Source: Actinomyces sp. oral taxon 171 str. F0337
Lineage (GTDB): Bacteria; Actinomycetota; Actinomycetes; Actinomycetales; Actinomycetaceae
Direction: 5' to 3'
DNA: 64,000 nucleotides
Assembly (NCBI RefSeq): GCF_005696555.1
Contig: NZ_CP040005.1
Coordinates: 1,116,001-1,180,000, forward strand
Shown: positions 43,249 to 51,007 of the stretch, one piece after another
Layout of the letters: each line of letters opens with the position of its first letter
How positions within the stretch are numbered: the first letter of the stretch is position 1
Notes under the pieces: generated by a model
What the model was told of the DNA's origin: nothing
The model's input: the letters and a program-made list of their open reading frames with translations, nothing else
The model's database searches: none
Translations under genes and position numbers: made by a program

Positions 43249-44247
43249 CTATGCCCTGGTCGATGAGGCCCTGACGACGAGCTGAGGCTCCAGGTGGATG
43301 CTGTGGGCAGGGGCACCCTCGACGAGTTCGTCGGAAAGGCTCAGTGCTGCCCGCCCGAGGGCGTCGAAGTCCTGTGTGATGCTGGACAACGATGGAGTGG
43401 CCCAACGTGCCAGCGGAATATCATCGAAGCCGATGACGGCGACGTCGTCGGGTATCTTGACGCCGGCGGCGAGCAGCACGTGGCACAGCCCCAGGGCGAT
43501 GTCATCGTTGCTGGCGAAGACGGCGTCGGGCAGGCCGGTGTCGAGCAGGCGTCTGGCAACCATGGCTCCGGCCTCTCCCGTCCAGGCGTCCGTGCCCACC
43601 CAGCGGCCGGGAACTCCGGCCTGCGCGCAGACCGACTGGTAGGAGGCTAGCCGCTCCGAGGCGTCCTGCCAGGACAGGTCACCGGTGACATGCAGGAGGC
43701 GGCTGCGTCCCTGAGCCAGGAGGTGCTCTGTTGCCAACCTGGATCCCAGGGCCTGGTCGATGGAGACGGTGGACAGCTCGGAGAACTCGTGCTGACCCGA
43801 GATGATGGCCACGACCGGACCGCGGTGGCGCTGGGACGAGAGGATGGCCAGGACGTCGGCGCGCTGGGCGAGGACCACGATGGTCGTGACGCGGTGGCCG
43901 TGCAGATGGGCGAGTGCCGCCTTGACCGATTCCGGTGCATGGCCATCGGCGGTGGCCAGCACGAACGTGTCCCCCCGCTCGCGCACCGCCCTGGCGATCG
44001 CGGAGAAGGTCGAGGCCATCCCGTGCGACAGCCCGGCAGTCAGCAGGATCCCCACAGCCCCGGAGGAGCCCGAGGCCAGTGAGCGGGCGGCGAGGTTCGG
44101 CTCGTAACCCAGCGCCTGGACGGCCGCCAGAACCTTCTGACGTGTCTCGGGACGGACCGACGGGTGCTTGTTGAGTACGCGGGAGACGGTCTGAGACGAG
44201 ACTCCGACTGCCTCGGCCACGTCACTGAGGGTCACGCGTGTGGACAC
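43249..44247 (-). CDS. LacI-family transcriptional regulator
   Basis: A 332-residue repressor: N-terminal helix-turn-helix TLSDVAEAVGVSSQTVSRVLN (abridged) with the hinge YEPNLAARSLASG, then a periplasmic-binding-protein-like sensor domain (AVIGFDDIPLARWATP near the end). It probably controls the fucoside operon directly downstream on the same strand and perhaps fucA/fucI. The GTG start has a leaderless -10. Confidence 0.9.
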   Translation of the reverse strand: MSTRVTLSDVAEAVGVSSQTVSRVLNKHPSVRPETRQKVLAAVQALGYEPNLAARSLASGSSGAVGILLTAGLSHGMASTFSAIARAVRERGDTFVLATADGHAPESVKAALAHLHGHRVTTIVVLAQRADVLAILSSQRHRGPVVAIISGQHEFSELSTVSIDQALGSRLATEHLLAQGRSRLLHVTGDLSWQDASERLASYQSVCAQAGVPGRWVGTDAWTGEAGAMVARRLLDTGLPDAVFASNDDIALGLCHVLLAAGVKIPDDVAVIGFDDIPLARWATPSLSSITQDFDALGRAALSLSDELVEGAPAHSIHLEPQLVVRASSTRA

Positions 44248-44253
44248 AAGGGA

Positions 44254-44259
44254 AATATA
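44254..44259 (-). promoter_or_regulatory. -10 element TATATT of the LacI-family gene (leaderless)
   Basis: On the minus strand TATATT, then TCCCTT, then GTG 44247. Confidence 0.55.
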
Positions 44260-44368
44260 CCAGCGCGTCCCCAGGACTCCGGGACGTCCGGTGCACAGCG
44301 GGGCGCAATGGTGGCGTGCTGCTGTCGGCGGTGCGGCGCGCGTCCCGCACAGCGCCAGGCCCAGCCAG

Positions 44369-44374
44369 TAGCGT
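44369..44374 (+). promoter_or_regulatory. -10 element TAGCGT of coaD (leaderless)
   Basis: TAGCGT, 6 nt, then ATG 44381. Marks the right edge of the fucose island. Confidence 0.55.
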
Positions 44375-44380
44375 GGCCGT

Positions 44381-44968
44381 ATGAGTCTGGCCGTCTACCC
44401 CGGAAGCTTCGATCCCCTCACCCTGGGGCACGTCGACATCGCCGCACGTGCGGCCACACTCTTCGACATCGTCGTCATCGGGATCGCCCACAACGCAGTC
44501 AAGGCCGGGCACCACCTGCTCGACGTCCACGAACGCCTCCGCCTGACCAGGGAGGCCACCACCCACCTGCCCGGTGTCGAGGTGGACATCGTTCCCGGGC
44601 TGCTGGCCGACTACTGCAGCCAGCGCGGCGCGAACGCCATCATCAAAGGACTGCGTAACGGCAGCGACCTGGACGCCGAGCTGCCCATGGCGCTGCTCAA
44701 CCGCGACCTGGGGGCGCCCGAGACGGTCTTTCTGCCCGCTTCCTCCGCCCACGCGCACATCTCCTCCTCCCTCGTCAAGGACGTCGCCGGCTACGGCAGG
44801 GACGTCTCCGCCCTCGTCCCGCCGGCTGTAGCCCGCGCCCTGGAGGTCCGGCTGACCGAGGCCCCCAGGTCAGCCGCCCACGACGGCGTCGGACCAGGAC
44901 TCGTCCCGCCCGGGACCCCGCCAGGCCGCTCCGTCGGCGCCGACCACACTCGAGAGGACCTACCGTGA
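44381..44968 (+). CDS. coaD: Phosphopantetheine adenylyltransferase CoaD
   Basis: Adenylates 4'-phosphopantetheine to dephospho-CoA. The 195-residue protein has the nucleotidyltransferase motif YPGSFDPLTLGHVDIAARA, GLRNGSDLDAELPMALLNRDL and SSSLVKDVAGYG. About 35 residues after the usual end are Pro/Gly-rich and look unstructured. The stop overlaps the next gene's GTG. Confidence 0.95.
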   Translation: MSLAVYPGSFDPLTLGHVDIAARAATLFDIVVIGIAHNAVKAGHHLLDVHERLRLTREATTHLPGVEVDIVPGLLADYCSQRGANAIIKGLRNGSDLDAELPMALLNRDLGAPETVFLPASSAHAHISSSLVKDVAGYGRDVSALVPPAVARALEVRLTEAPRSAAHDGVGPGLVPPGTPPGRSVGADHTREDLP

Positions 44969-45516
44969 CGACCAGCCGCGATGCCGGGGACGACCTGCTG
45001 CGCATTCTTGATGAGCTCGATGACCTCATCAGCAACGCCCGCTCCATGCCGATGAGCGCCTCTGTGATCGTCAACCGGGAGAGCGCCCAGCACCTCATTG
45101 ACCGGGCTCGCGACGCGGTCCCGACCGCTGTGCATCGAGCTGAGAAGATCGTCGCCGATGCCGACGCCGTCCTGGCTGAGGGGCGGGCCGAGTCCGAGCG
45201 GCTCGTCCAGTACGCCCAGGAGGAGTCCGAGCGCCTCGTGGCGGGTGAGAACATCGTGCGCATGGCCAATGACCGGGCCGACAGCATCGTGGCCGCGGCG
45301 GAGGACAAGGCCGCCTCCCTGCGCCACGGGGCCGATGAGTACTCCGACCGGACCCTGGCCTCACTGGAGGCCGAGGTCGCAAAAGTTGCCGAGCAGATCC
45401 GCGCCGGCCGTGAGGTCCTGGCCGGCCGCCTGGGGGATGGATCGAGCCAGCCGGTGGAGATCCAGGAGCCCGTCCGCCGCCGCTCGGCCTGGTCCGTGGA
45501 CCCTTCCGCCCACTGA
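44965..45516 (+). CDS. Coiled-coil protein of unknown function linked to coaD
   Basis: A 183-residue soluble protein, mostly charged helix (about residues 25-155, with repeated Ala-Glu-Asp-Arg heptads such as ESERLVQYAQEESERL). Shape is like DivIVA or ATP-synthase b-type coiled coils; no catalytic motif and no membrane segment are seen. It overlaps coaD by 4 bp, and proteins of this type recur after coaD in actinobacteria. Function not known; a scaffold role at the cell pole or division site is only a guess. Confidence 0.7.
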   Translation: MTTSRDAGDDLLRILDELDDLISNARSMPMSASVIVNRESAQHLIDRARDAVPTAVHRAEKIVADADAVLAEGRAESERLVQYAQEESERLVAGENIVRMANDRADSIVAAAEDKAASLRHGADEYSDRTLASLEAEVAKVAEQIRAGREVLAGRLGDGSSQPVEIQEPVRRRSAWSVDPSAH

Positions 45517-45687
45517 CCCGGTGGCGTCGCCGTCCCACCGGGTACGCTCGCGCCAGAAACCTCGTCCATCGCCTCGCCCACCAGCGCCGGGTACCTCACA
45601 GGGACATCATGTGGACATCACGTGAGGTCGCTTGAGCCCCTCGGTCATCGCTGGATGCGGCGCGGTCAACCCGTTGTGGAGGAACCC

Positions 45688-46266
45688 ATGTCAGGACTCG
45701 TCGTTGATATCGTCGACCTGCCCCGTGCCACCGGCTCGGTCAAGAACCTGCAGATCCGTACCCCCGCCCCCGCCGACCTGGGGACCGAGGTCATCGGCGT
45801 GCCCGAGGGCAGCGGCCTCGCCCTCGACGTCACCCTGACCTCCATGGACGACGGCGTCCTGGCGCACGCCGACGCCGACCTGCACGTCCACGGCGAGTGC
45901 GTGCGCTGCCTGCGCGACCTCGACGAGGACCGCAGCGTGAGGATCGACGAGCTCTACCTCTTCCCTGAGGTCATCGAGGCCCAGCGGGCCGAAGGTGATG
46001 AGGAGGTCGAGGATCTCCTGGCTGTGGGGGAGACCAGCCTGGACCTTGAACCGGCGCTGCGCGACGCCCTGGTGCCCACGCTGCCCTTCCAGCCTCTGTG
46101 CCGTCCCGACTGCCCCGGGTTGTGCCCCGACTGCGGGAAGCGGTTCGAGGATCTGCCCGCCGGCCACCACCACGAGGTCATCGATCCGCGCTGGTCGGCC
46201 CTGGCCGGACTGCTGGGGACCGAGACCGGTCAGGAGAGCGAGGACCCCGAGGAGGACCGGTCCTGA
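45688..46266 (+). CDS. yceD: YceD/DUF177-family protein
   Basis: A 192-residue protein of the YceD family, associated with 23S rRNA and large-subunit assembly in other bacteria and plastids. Two CxxC pairs are visible ([25 protein letters not shown]). The ATG at 45688 follows GGAGGA. The ribosomal L32 gene (rpmF), which commonly stands next, is absent: rnc follows at once, overlapping by one base. Confidence 0.9.
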   Translation: MSGLVVDIVDLPRATGSVKNLQIRTPAPADLGTEVIGVPEGSGLALDVTLTSMDDGVLAHADADLHVHGECVRCLRDLDEDRSVRIDELYLFPEVIEAQRAEGDEEVEDLLAVGETSLDLEPALRDALVPTLPFQPLCRPDCPGLCPDCGKRFEDLPAGHHHEVIDPRWSALAGLLGTETGQESEDPEEDRS

Positions 46267-47060
46267 TGGCCAAGCGCCGCAGTGCCCCGCCCGCGCGCAC
46301 CGACACCGAGGCCCTCGTCTACCGCTGGGGGCCGAGCATCGACACTCAGCTGCTCGACCTGGCCCTGACCCACCGCTCCTACGCCCACGAGAACGGTGGC
46401 CTGCCCACCAACGAGCGTCTGGAGTTCCTGGGTGACTCCGTGCTGGGCATCATCGTCACCGAGTACCTCTACCGCACCCACTCGGAGGTCCCTGAGGGCC
46501 AGCTCGCCAAGATGCGCGCCGCCACCGTCTCCGAGCCGGCCCTGGCCGCCGTCGCCCGCGACCTGGGGCTGGGGGAGTTCATCAAGCTCGGCAAGGGGGA
46601 GGCGCTCTCGGGCGGGCGGGACAAGGACTCCATCCTGTCCGACACGGTCGAGGCCCTCATCGGTGCCACCTACCTCACCCACGGCCTGGAGGAGACCCGC
46701 ACGGTCGTCACCCGGCTCGTCTCCCGTTTCCTGGACTCGGCCCGCACCCGCGGCGCGGGCCTGGACTGGAAGACGAGCCTCCAGGAGCTCGCCGCCGTCC
46801 ACCAGCTCGGTAACCCCGTGTACGAGGTGGCCGGCACCGGACCCGACCACCAGCGGGTCTTCACCGCCAGCGCCATCGTCGACGGCGAGGTGCTGGGGCA
46901 GGGAACCGGCAGCTCGAAGAAGGTCGCCGAGCACGACGCCGCCGAGGCCGCCTACGCCGCCATCCTGGCCGCACGTGGCGACGGCGGACTCGACCTGCCC
47001 GGTGTCAACGAGGCCCTGCGCGCCGACCTGCTCACCCGGCAGACCCCCCGGAAGAGCTGA
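46266..47060 (+). CDS. rnc: Ribonuclease III
   Basis: Cuts double-stranded RNA in rRNA processing and regulation. The 264-residue protein has the signature [13 protein letters not shown], the second acidic site [12 protein letters not shown] and a C-terminal double-stranded RNA binding domain ([14 protein letters not shown] to [17 protein letters not shown]). ATG overlaps the yceD stop and its stop overlaps mutM (TGATG), so the three are translated together. Confidence 0.96.
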   Translation: MAKRRSAPPARTDTEALVYRWGPSIDTQLLDLALTHRSYAHENGGLPTNERLEFLGDSVLGIIVTEYLYRTHSEVPEGQLAKMRAATVSEPALAAVARDLGLGEFIKLGKGEALSGGRDKDSILSDTVEALIGATYLTHGLEETRTVVTRLVSRFLDSARTRGAGLDWKTSLQELAAVHQLGNPVYEVAGTGPDHQRVFTASAIVDGEVLGQGTGSSKKVAEHDAAEAAYAAILAARGDGGLDLPGVNEALRADLLTRQTPRKS

Positions 47061-48100
47061 TGCCCGAGCTTCCCGAGGTCGAGGTGGTGCGCACCGGCCT
47101 CACCAAGCACGTGGCCGGACGCACCGTCACCCGCGTCGAGGTCCTCGACCCGCGTCCTCTGCGCCGCCAGGACGGGGGAGCGCAGGCCTTCATCGACCAG
47201 CTCACCGGGCGCACCCTCACCGCGGCCGTCCGCCGCGGGAAGTTCCTGTGGCTGCCCCTGGACGACGGACGCGCCCTGTCCGCCCACCTGGGCATGAGCG
47301 GCCAGCTGCTTGTGCGCGGCACCACCTCCGTGACCACTCCTGGCGCGGACCCGGAGTCCAACCGTGCCACCGCCTTCCTGGCAGACCCGGACACCCTCCC
47401 CGGCGGGCGCCCCGTGGACCTGAGCGCCACCGAGCAGCCCCGCTACGTGCGGGACATCTCCACCTCCGCCCGCCACCTGAGAGTGCGCCTTCACCTCAGC
47501 GGCGACGCCGGCGGGGCGGTGCTCGACCTGGTCGACCAGCGCATGCTCGGCGGTCTGCACGTCGTCGACCTGACCCCCACCGACGACGGCGCTCCAGGAG
47601 GGATGGGCGACCCGCGGCCGCTGCTGCCGACTGATGCCACCCATATCGCCCGGGACCTGCTCGATCCGGCCCTGGATCTGACCGGTCCCACGGGCGTCGT
47701 CGTCCGGGTGCGCGCCTCGAGGCGCGCCATCAAGACCCAGCTGCTCGACCAGGGGCTCGTCTCGGGCATCGGCAACATCTACGCCGACGAGGGCCTGTGG
47801 GAGGCCGGAGTGCACGGCCTGCGCCCGGGAACCGGACTCTGCCCGCGGGTGGTGGCCCGGATCCTTGAGTCCACCGCCGAGGTCATGCGCCGTGCGCTGG
47901 AGGTCGGCGGCACGAGCTTCGACGCCCTCTACGTCGACGTCGAGGGCGCCGCCGGATTCTTCGCCCGCGAGCTCGGCGCCTACGGACGCCAAGGGCTGGG
48001 GTGCCGCCGCTGCGGCGCCACCATGGCGCGCGAGGCTCTGGGAGGACGTTCCCACACTTACTGCCCCCGCTGCCAGCCCCGTCCGCGCCGGCGCCGATAG
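47060..48100 (+). CDS. mutM: Formamidopyrimidine-DNA glycosylase MutM (long form)
   Basis: Removes 8-oxoguanine and ring-opened purines. The protein begins MPELPEVE, giving the catalytic Pro2 and Glu3, has AVRRGKFLWLPL with the conserved Lys, HLGMSGQLL, the helix-two-turn-helix QGLVSGIGNIYADE, and the zinc finger CRRCG to CPRC at the C terminus. It has 346 residues against about 270-290 usual; an insert of about 40 residues follows HLGMSGQLLVRG (about residues 92-130). Confidence 0.94.
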   Translation: MPELPEVEVVRTGLTKHVAGRTVTRVEVLDPRPLRRQDGGAQAFIDQLTGRTLTAAVRRGKFLWLPLDDGRALSAHLGMSGQLLVRGTTSVTTPGADPESNRATAFLADPDTLPGGRPVDLSATEQPRYVRDISTSARHLRVRLHLSGDAGGAVLDLVDQRMLGGLHVVDLTPTDDGAPGGMGDPRPLLPTDATHIARDLLDPALDLTGPTGVVVRVRASRRAIKTQLLDQGLVSGIGNIYADEGLWEAGVHGLRPGTGLCPRVVARILESTAEVMRRALEVGGTSFDALYVDVEGAAGFFARELGAYGRQGLGCRRCGATMAREALGGRSHTYCPRCQPRPRRRR

Positions 48101-48183
48101 GCGCCGCCAGTGCGCACAGGGAGCCTCCGCAACAGCATCGCCACAGCGCCGCCACGGGTGTGACGTAGGTTTCCATGCCCTGG

Positions 48184-48189
48184 TAATGT
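48184..48189 (+). promoter_or_regulatory. -10 element TAATGT of the response-regulator gene (leaderless)
   Basis: TAATGT, 7 nt, then ATG 48197; the earlier in-frame ATG 48191 is only 1 nt from the element. Confidence 0.55.
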
Positions 48190-48196
48190 CATGACT

Positions 48197-48850
48197 ATGG
48201 CACACACCCCCTCCTCGGAGATCGTCCGCGTCATGATCGTGGACGATCACGAGATCGTCCGTCGCGGCATCGCCGAGATCATTGACCGCGCCGATGGGCT
48301 CGACGTCGTCGCCGAGGCGGGTTCTCGGGCCGAGGCGGTGCGTCGGGCCGAGCTGGTCTGCCCCGACGTCATCCTCGTGGACCTCCAGCTGCCCGACGGC
48401 ACCGGTATCGAGCTCATGCAGGAGCTGCGAGACTCCGTGCCCCAGGCCCTGCCGATCGTGCTGACCTCCTTCGACGACGACGAGGCCCTGGCCGAGGCCC
48501 TGGCGGCAGGCGCCCGGGCCTACCTGCTCAAGACGGTTCACGGCGCCGAGATCAGCGACGTCGTACGTGCCGTCGCCTCCGGGCGCGTCCTGCTCGACGA
48601 GCGCACCGTGACGCGCCGCCGGGCGGACCACGACGACCCCACCGCCGACCTGACCAACGCCGAGCGCAAGGTGCTCGACCTCATCGGTGACGGTCTGTCC
48701 AACCGGGAGATCGGTGAGAGGCTCGGAGTCGCCGAGAAGACGGTCAAGAACCACATCACCTCCCTGCTGGCCAAGATGGGGCTGCAGCGGCGCACCCAGG
48801 TCGCCGCCTGGGTTGCCGGCCAGCGGGCCTCGGGCTGGCGCAACAGCTGA
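48197..48850 (+). CDS. NarL/FixJ-type response regulator
   Basis: A 217-residue regulator with an N-terminal receiver domain (IVDDHEIVRRG acidic pocket, phospho-Asp in DVILVDLQLPDG, Lys in YLLKTVHG) and a C-terminal LuxR-type HTH (LTNAERKVLDLIGDGLSNRE, then KTVKNHITSLLAKM). Its closest architecture is DevR/DosR. The convergent histidine kinase 49 bp away is its probable partner. Confidence 0.92.
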   Translation: MAHTPSSEIVRVMIVDDHEIVRRGIAEIIDRADGLDVVAEAGSRAEAVRRAELVCPDVILVDLQLPDGTGIELMQELRDSVPQALPIVLTSFDDDEALAEALAAGARAYLLKTVHGAEISDVVRAVASGRVLLDERTVTRRRADHDDPTADLTNAERKVLDLIGDGLSNREIGERLGVAEKTVKNHITSLLAKMGLQRRTQVAAWVAGQRASGWRNS

Positions 48851-48851
48851 C

Positions 48852-48874
48852 GGCTCCTGCCTGAGGCAGGAGCC
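48852..48874. terminator. Terminator between response regulator and histidine kinase genes
   Basis: GGCTCCTGCC pairs with GGCAGGAGCC over a TGA loop (10-bp perfect stem), between two convergent genes. Confidence 0.65.
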
Positions 48875-48899
48875 CGCCACTGAGAGGGGCGCAGCGGAC

Positions 48900-50993
48900 T
48901 CAGCGCGACCGAACGCCCCCGTCCAAGGGCACCCGCCAGGTGAAGCAGGTGCCTCGCCGCTCGCCGTCGGAGCGGGCCCGCGGACCGATGACGAAGCTGC
49001 CACCGTGGCGGCGGGCCCGTTCGGCCATGTTGGCCGTCCCCGAGCGGCGCGTCACGGAGGGATTCACCCCGACGCCGTCGTCACGGCAGACGATCTCCAC
49101 CACCGGGCTGCCTCGGAAGGGCTCGGCGTCGCCCGAGGCGTGGCCCTCGTCGTCCCCCGGGCCGCAGCACAGCTCCGAGCCCGGCTGCACCCCCTCGATC
49201 TTGACGTCCACCGTCACCGAGGAGGCGTGAGCGTGCCGGGCCACGTTGCTCAGCCCCTCACGCACGACGGCGACCATGTCGTCGGCGATATCCGGTGCCA
49301 CGGCGGCGTCGACCGAGGTGATGAGCCGGTCCTCCTCGTCGCGGTCCACCTGGGCCAGGCCCCGGCCGTCGACGCTCAGCAGCAGCGAGGGGGCGTAGCC
49401 CAGGGCGTTACGGGCCAGGGAGGCCTCGCGCCGCAGTCGCTCCACAACGCCGACCTCCTCGTCACGATCGCGCAGTGAGCGCACAATGGAGCGGATCTGG
49501 CCCACGGAGTCGTCCACCGCCTCCAGAGCGGTGCTCAGCACGGAGCACACCGCGTCCAGGTCCGCCTGTGTGCTGCAGGCCAGCCGCTCCCGGGCTGCGG
49601 AGATCTGCATGCCGGTGGCGAAGAGCTGCTGAATGGCCAGGTCGTGCAGGTCCCGGCCGATCCTGGCCCGCTCATCGAGCAACGTGGCCATCTCCTCCGC
49701 GTGCTGGGCATCGGCCAGCTCGAAGGCCATCGTGGCCTGCCCCGCCACGAGCTCGGCGATCTCCAGGTCCTGGGCGGTGAACGGCGTCGCACCCGGGGAG
49801 CGCAGCAGCAGCATGACCCCCACGCCCCGCCCCCGGTGGATCATGGGGGCGTAGAGGGCCGGCCCGAACCGGGCCAGCTGGGGGACCAGGAGATCGCCGT
49901 CGCTCCAGGCGTTCTCCAGGGAGTCCACGACCAGGCCGGTCTGGTGGTCCAGGGTGGTCAGGGCTCGACCCTCGGGTGGGAAGAAGGTGCCGATCAGCTC
50001 CTTGGCGTGCTCGCCGTCGGCGATCTCGCAGATCCAGCGCTTGCCGATGCTGGGCAGGATGAGGGCGGCCGTGTCGGCGTGAGCGACCTGGCGGACGCGG
50101 TGGGCGATGAGTGTCAGCGCGTCATCCTCCTCGGCGCCCGAGAGCAGCAGCGTCGTCAGCTCCTGGGAGACGACCATCCACTGCTCGCGGTTACGGGCCT
50201 CGCGGTACAAGCGGGCGTTTTCCACGGCGACGGCTGCGGCCTGGGCGAGGGTCAGGACGGCGTCGGCGTCCGAGCGGGTGAAGCCCCCCGGCTTGTCGCA
50301 CAGGTATAGATGCCCGTAGACCTGGTCGTGAAGGCGCAGCGGGGCTGAGAGCAGGCTGCCGGTCTCCTCACCCTCGATGGCCCCGGTGAAGGCCGATGTC
50401 CTGCCCAGGTCGTTGTCGATGACCATCCCGGTGCCCTCGAGCCCGCTGAGCAGGGACTCAGAGGAGGCGTGCGAAGAGCCGGCGGTATCGGGGGCGCCGG
50501 CCATCTGGGCGAGCTCATCGAGGGTCGCCGTGGGCACCCCGCTGCACAGACCGGTGCGCGAGCTCGCGTCGGAGGGATCGGGCGAGAGGGGGCCGGCCGG
50601 GTCAACGTCCATGTCCGCGTGGTTGAGCACGGCGATGGTTCCCCACGAGGCACCCGTGATGGAGCAGGCCGACTCCACCAGACGGCGCAGCGCGTCGGGG
50701 ACCCGCAGGGAGCTGGTCAGGCTCAGGGCCGCCTGGATGAGAGCGACAGTCGCCTCGTCCAGGCTCGGCTGAAGGGCCGACGCCTGGCGGCCACGGGTGG
50801 AGACCAGCTGGTCGGCGTGGACGGCGTAGGCCAGACGCCCCGCCGCTGCGTTCTCCTCCGAAGAGGTCGCCAGCGCCTCCTCACGTGGCGCCGGGGGGCC
50901 GTCGAGCTCCTCCGGGGCGTCCTCGGGCACACCGGGGAAGCCAAGACCGTCGCCGAGGGTGTCTGCTGCGTGCTGCGGGTGGGGTGTCGTCAT
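48900..50993 (-). CDS. GAF-domain sensor histidine kinase (HisKA_3 type)
   Basis: A 697-residue soluble kinase. Two GAF-like sensor regions (about residues 70-260 and 280-440) precede the HisKA_3 segment RARIGRDLHDLAIQQLFATG, whose His takes the phosphate, and an HATPase domain ending near PLDGGV. No membrane segment is present, so it senses a cytoplasmic or redox/gas signal; architecture resembles DevS/DosT. It lies 14 bp after cydC on the same strand, so it is probably transcribed with the cyd genes. The haem ligand of DosS-type GAFs cannot be assigned by eye. Confidence 0.88.
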   Translation of the reverse strand: MTTPHPQHAADTLGDGLGFPGVPEDAPEELDGPPAPREEALATSSEENAAAGRLAYAVHADQLVSTRGRQASALQPSLDEATVALIQAALSLTSSLRVPDALRRLVESACSITGASWGTIAVLNHADMDVDPAGPLSPDPSDASSRTGLCSGVPTATLDELAQMAGAPDTAGSSHASSESLLSGLEGTGMVIDNDLGRTSAFTGAIEGEETGSLLSAPLRLHDQVYGHLYLCDKPGGFTRSDADAVLTLAQAAAVAVENARLYREARNREQWMVVSQELTTLLLSGAEEDDALTLIAHRVRQVAHADTAALILPSIGKRWICEIADGEHAKELIGTFFPPEGRALTTLDHQTGLVVDSLENAWSDGDLLVPQLARFGPALYAPMIHRGRGVGVMLLLRSPGATPFTAQDLEIAELVAGQATMAFELADAQHAEEMATLLDERARIGRDLHDLAIQQLFATGMQISAARERLACSTQADLDAVCSVLSTALEAVDDSVGQIRSIVRSLRDRDEEVGVVERLRREASLARNALGYAPSLLLSVDGRGLAQVDRDEEDRLITSVDAAVAPDIADDMVAVVREGLSNVARHAHASSVTVDVKIEGVQPGSELCCGPGDDEGHASGDAEPFRGSPVVEIVCRDDGVGVNPSVTRRSGTANMAERARRHGGSFVIGPRARSDGERRGTCFTWRVPLDGGVRSR

Positions 50994-51007
50994 CGTGCTC
51001 AGCTCGT

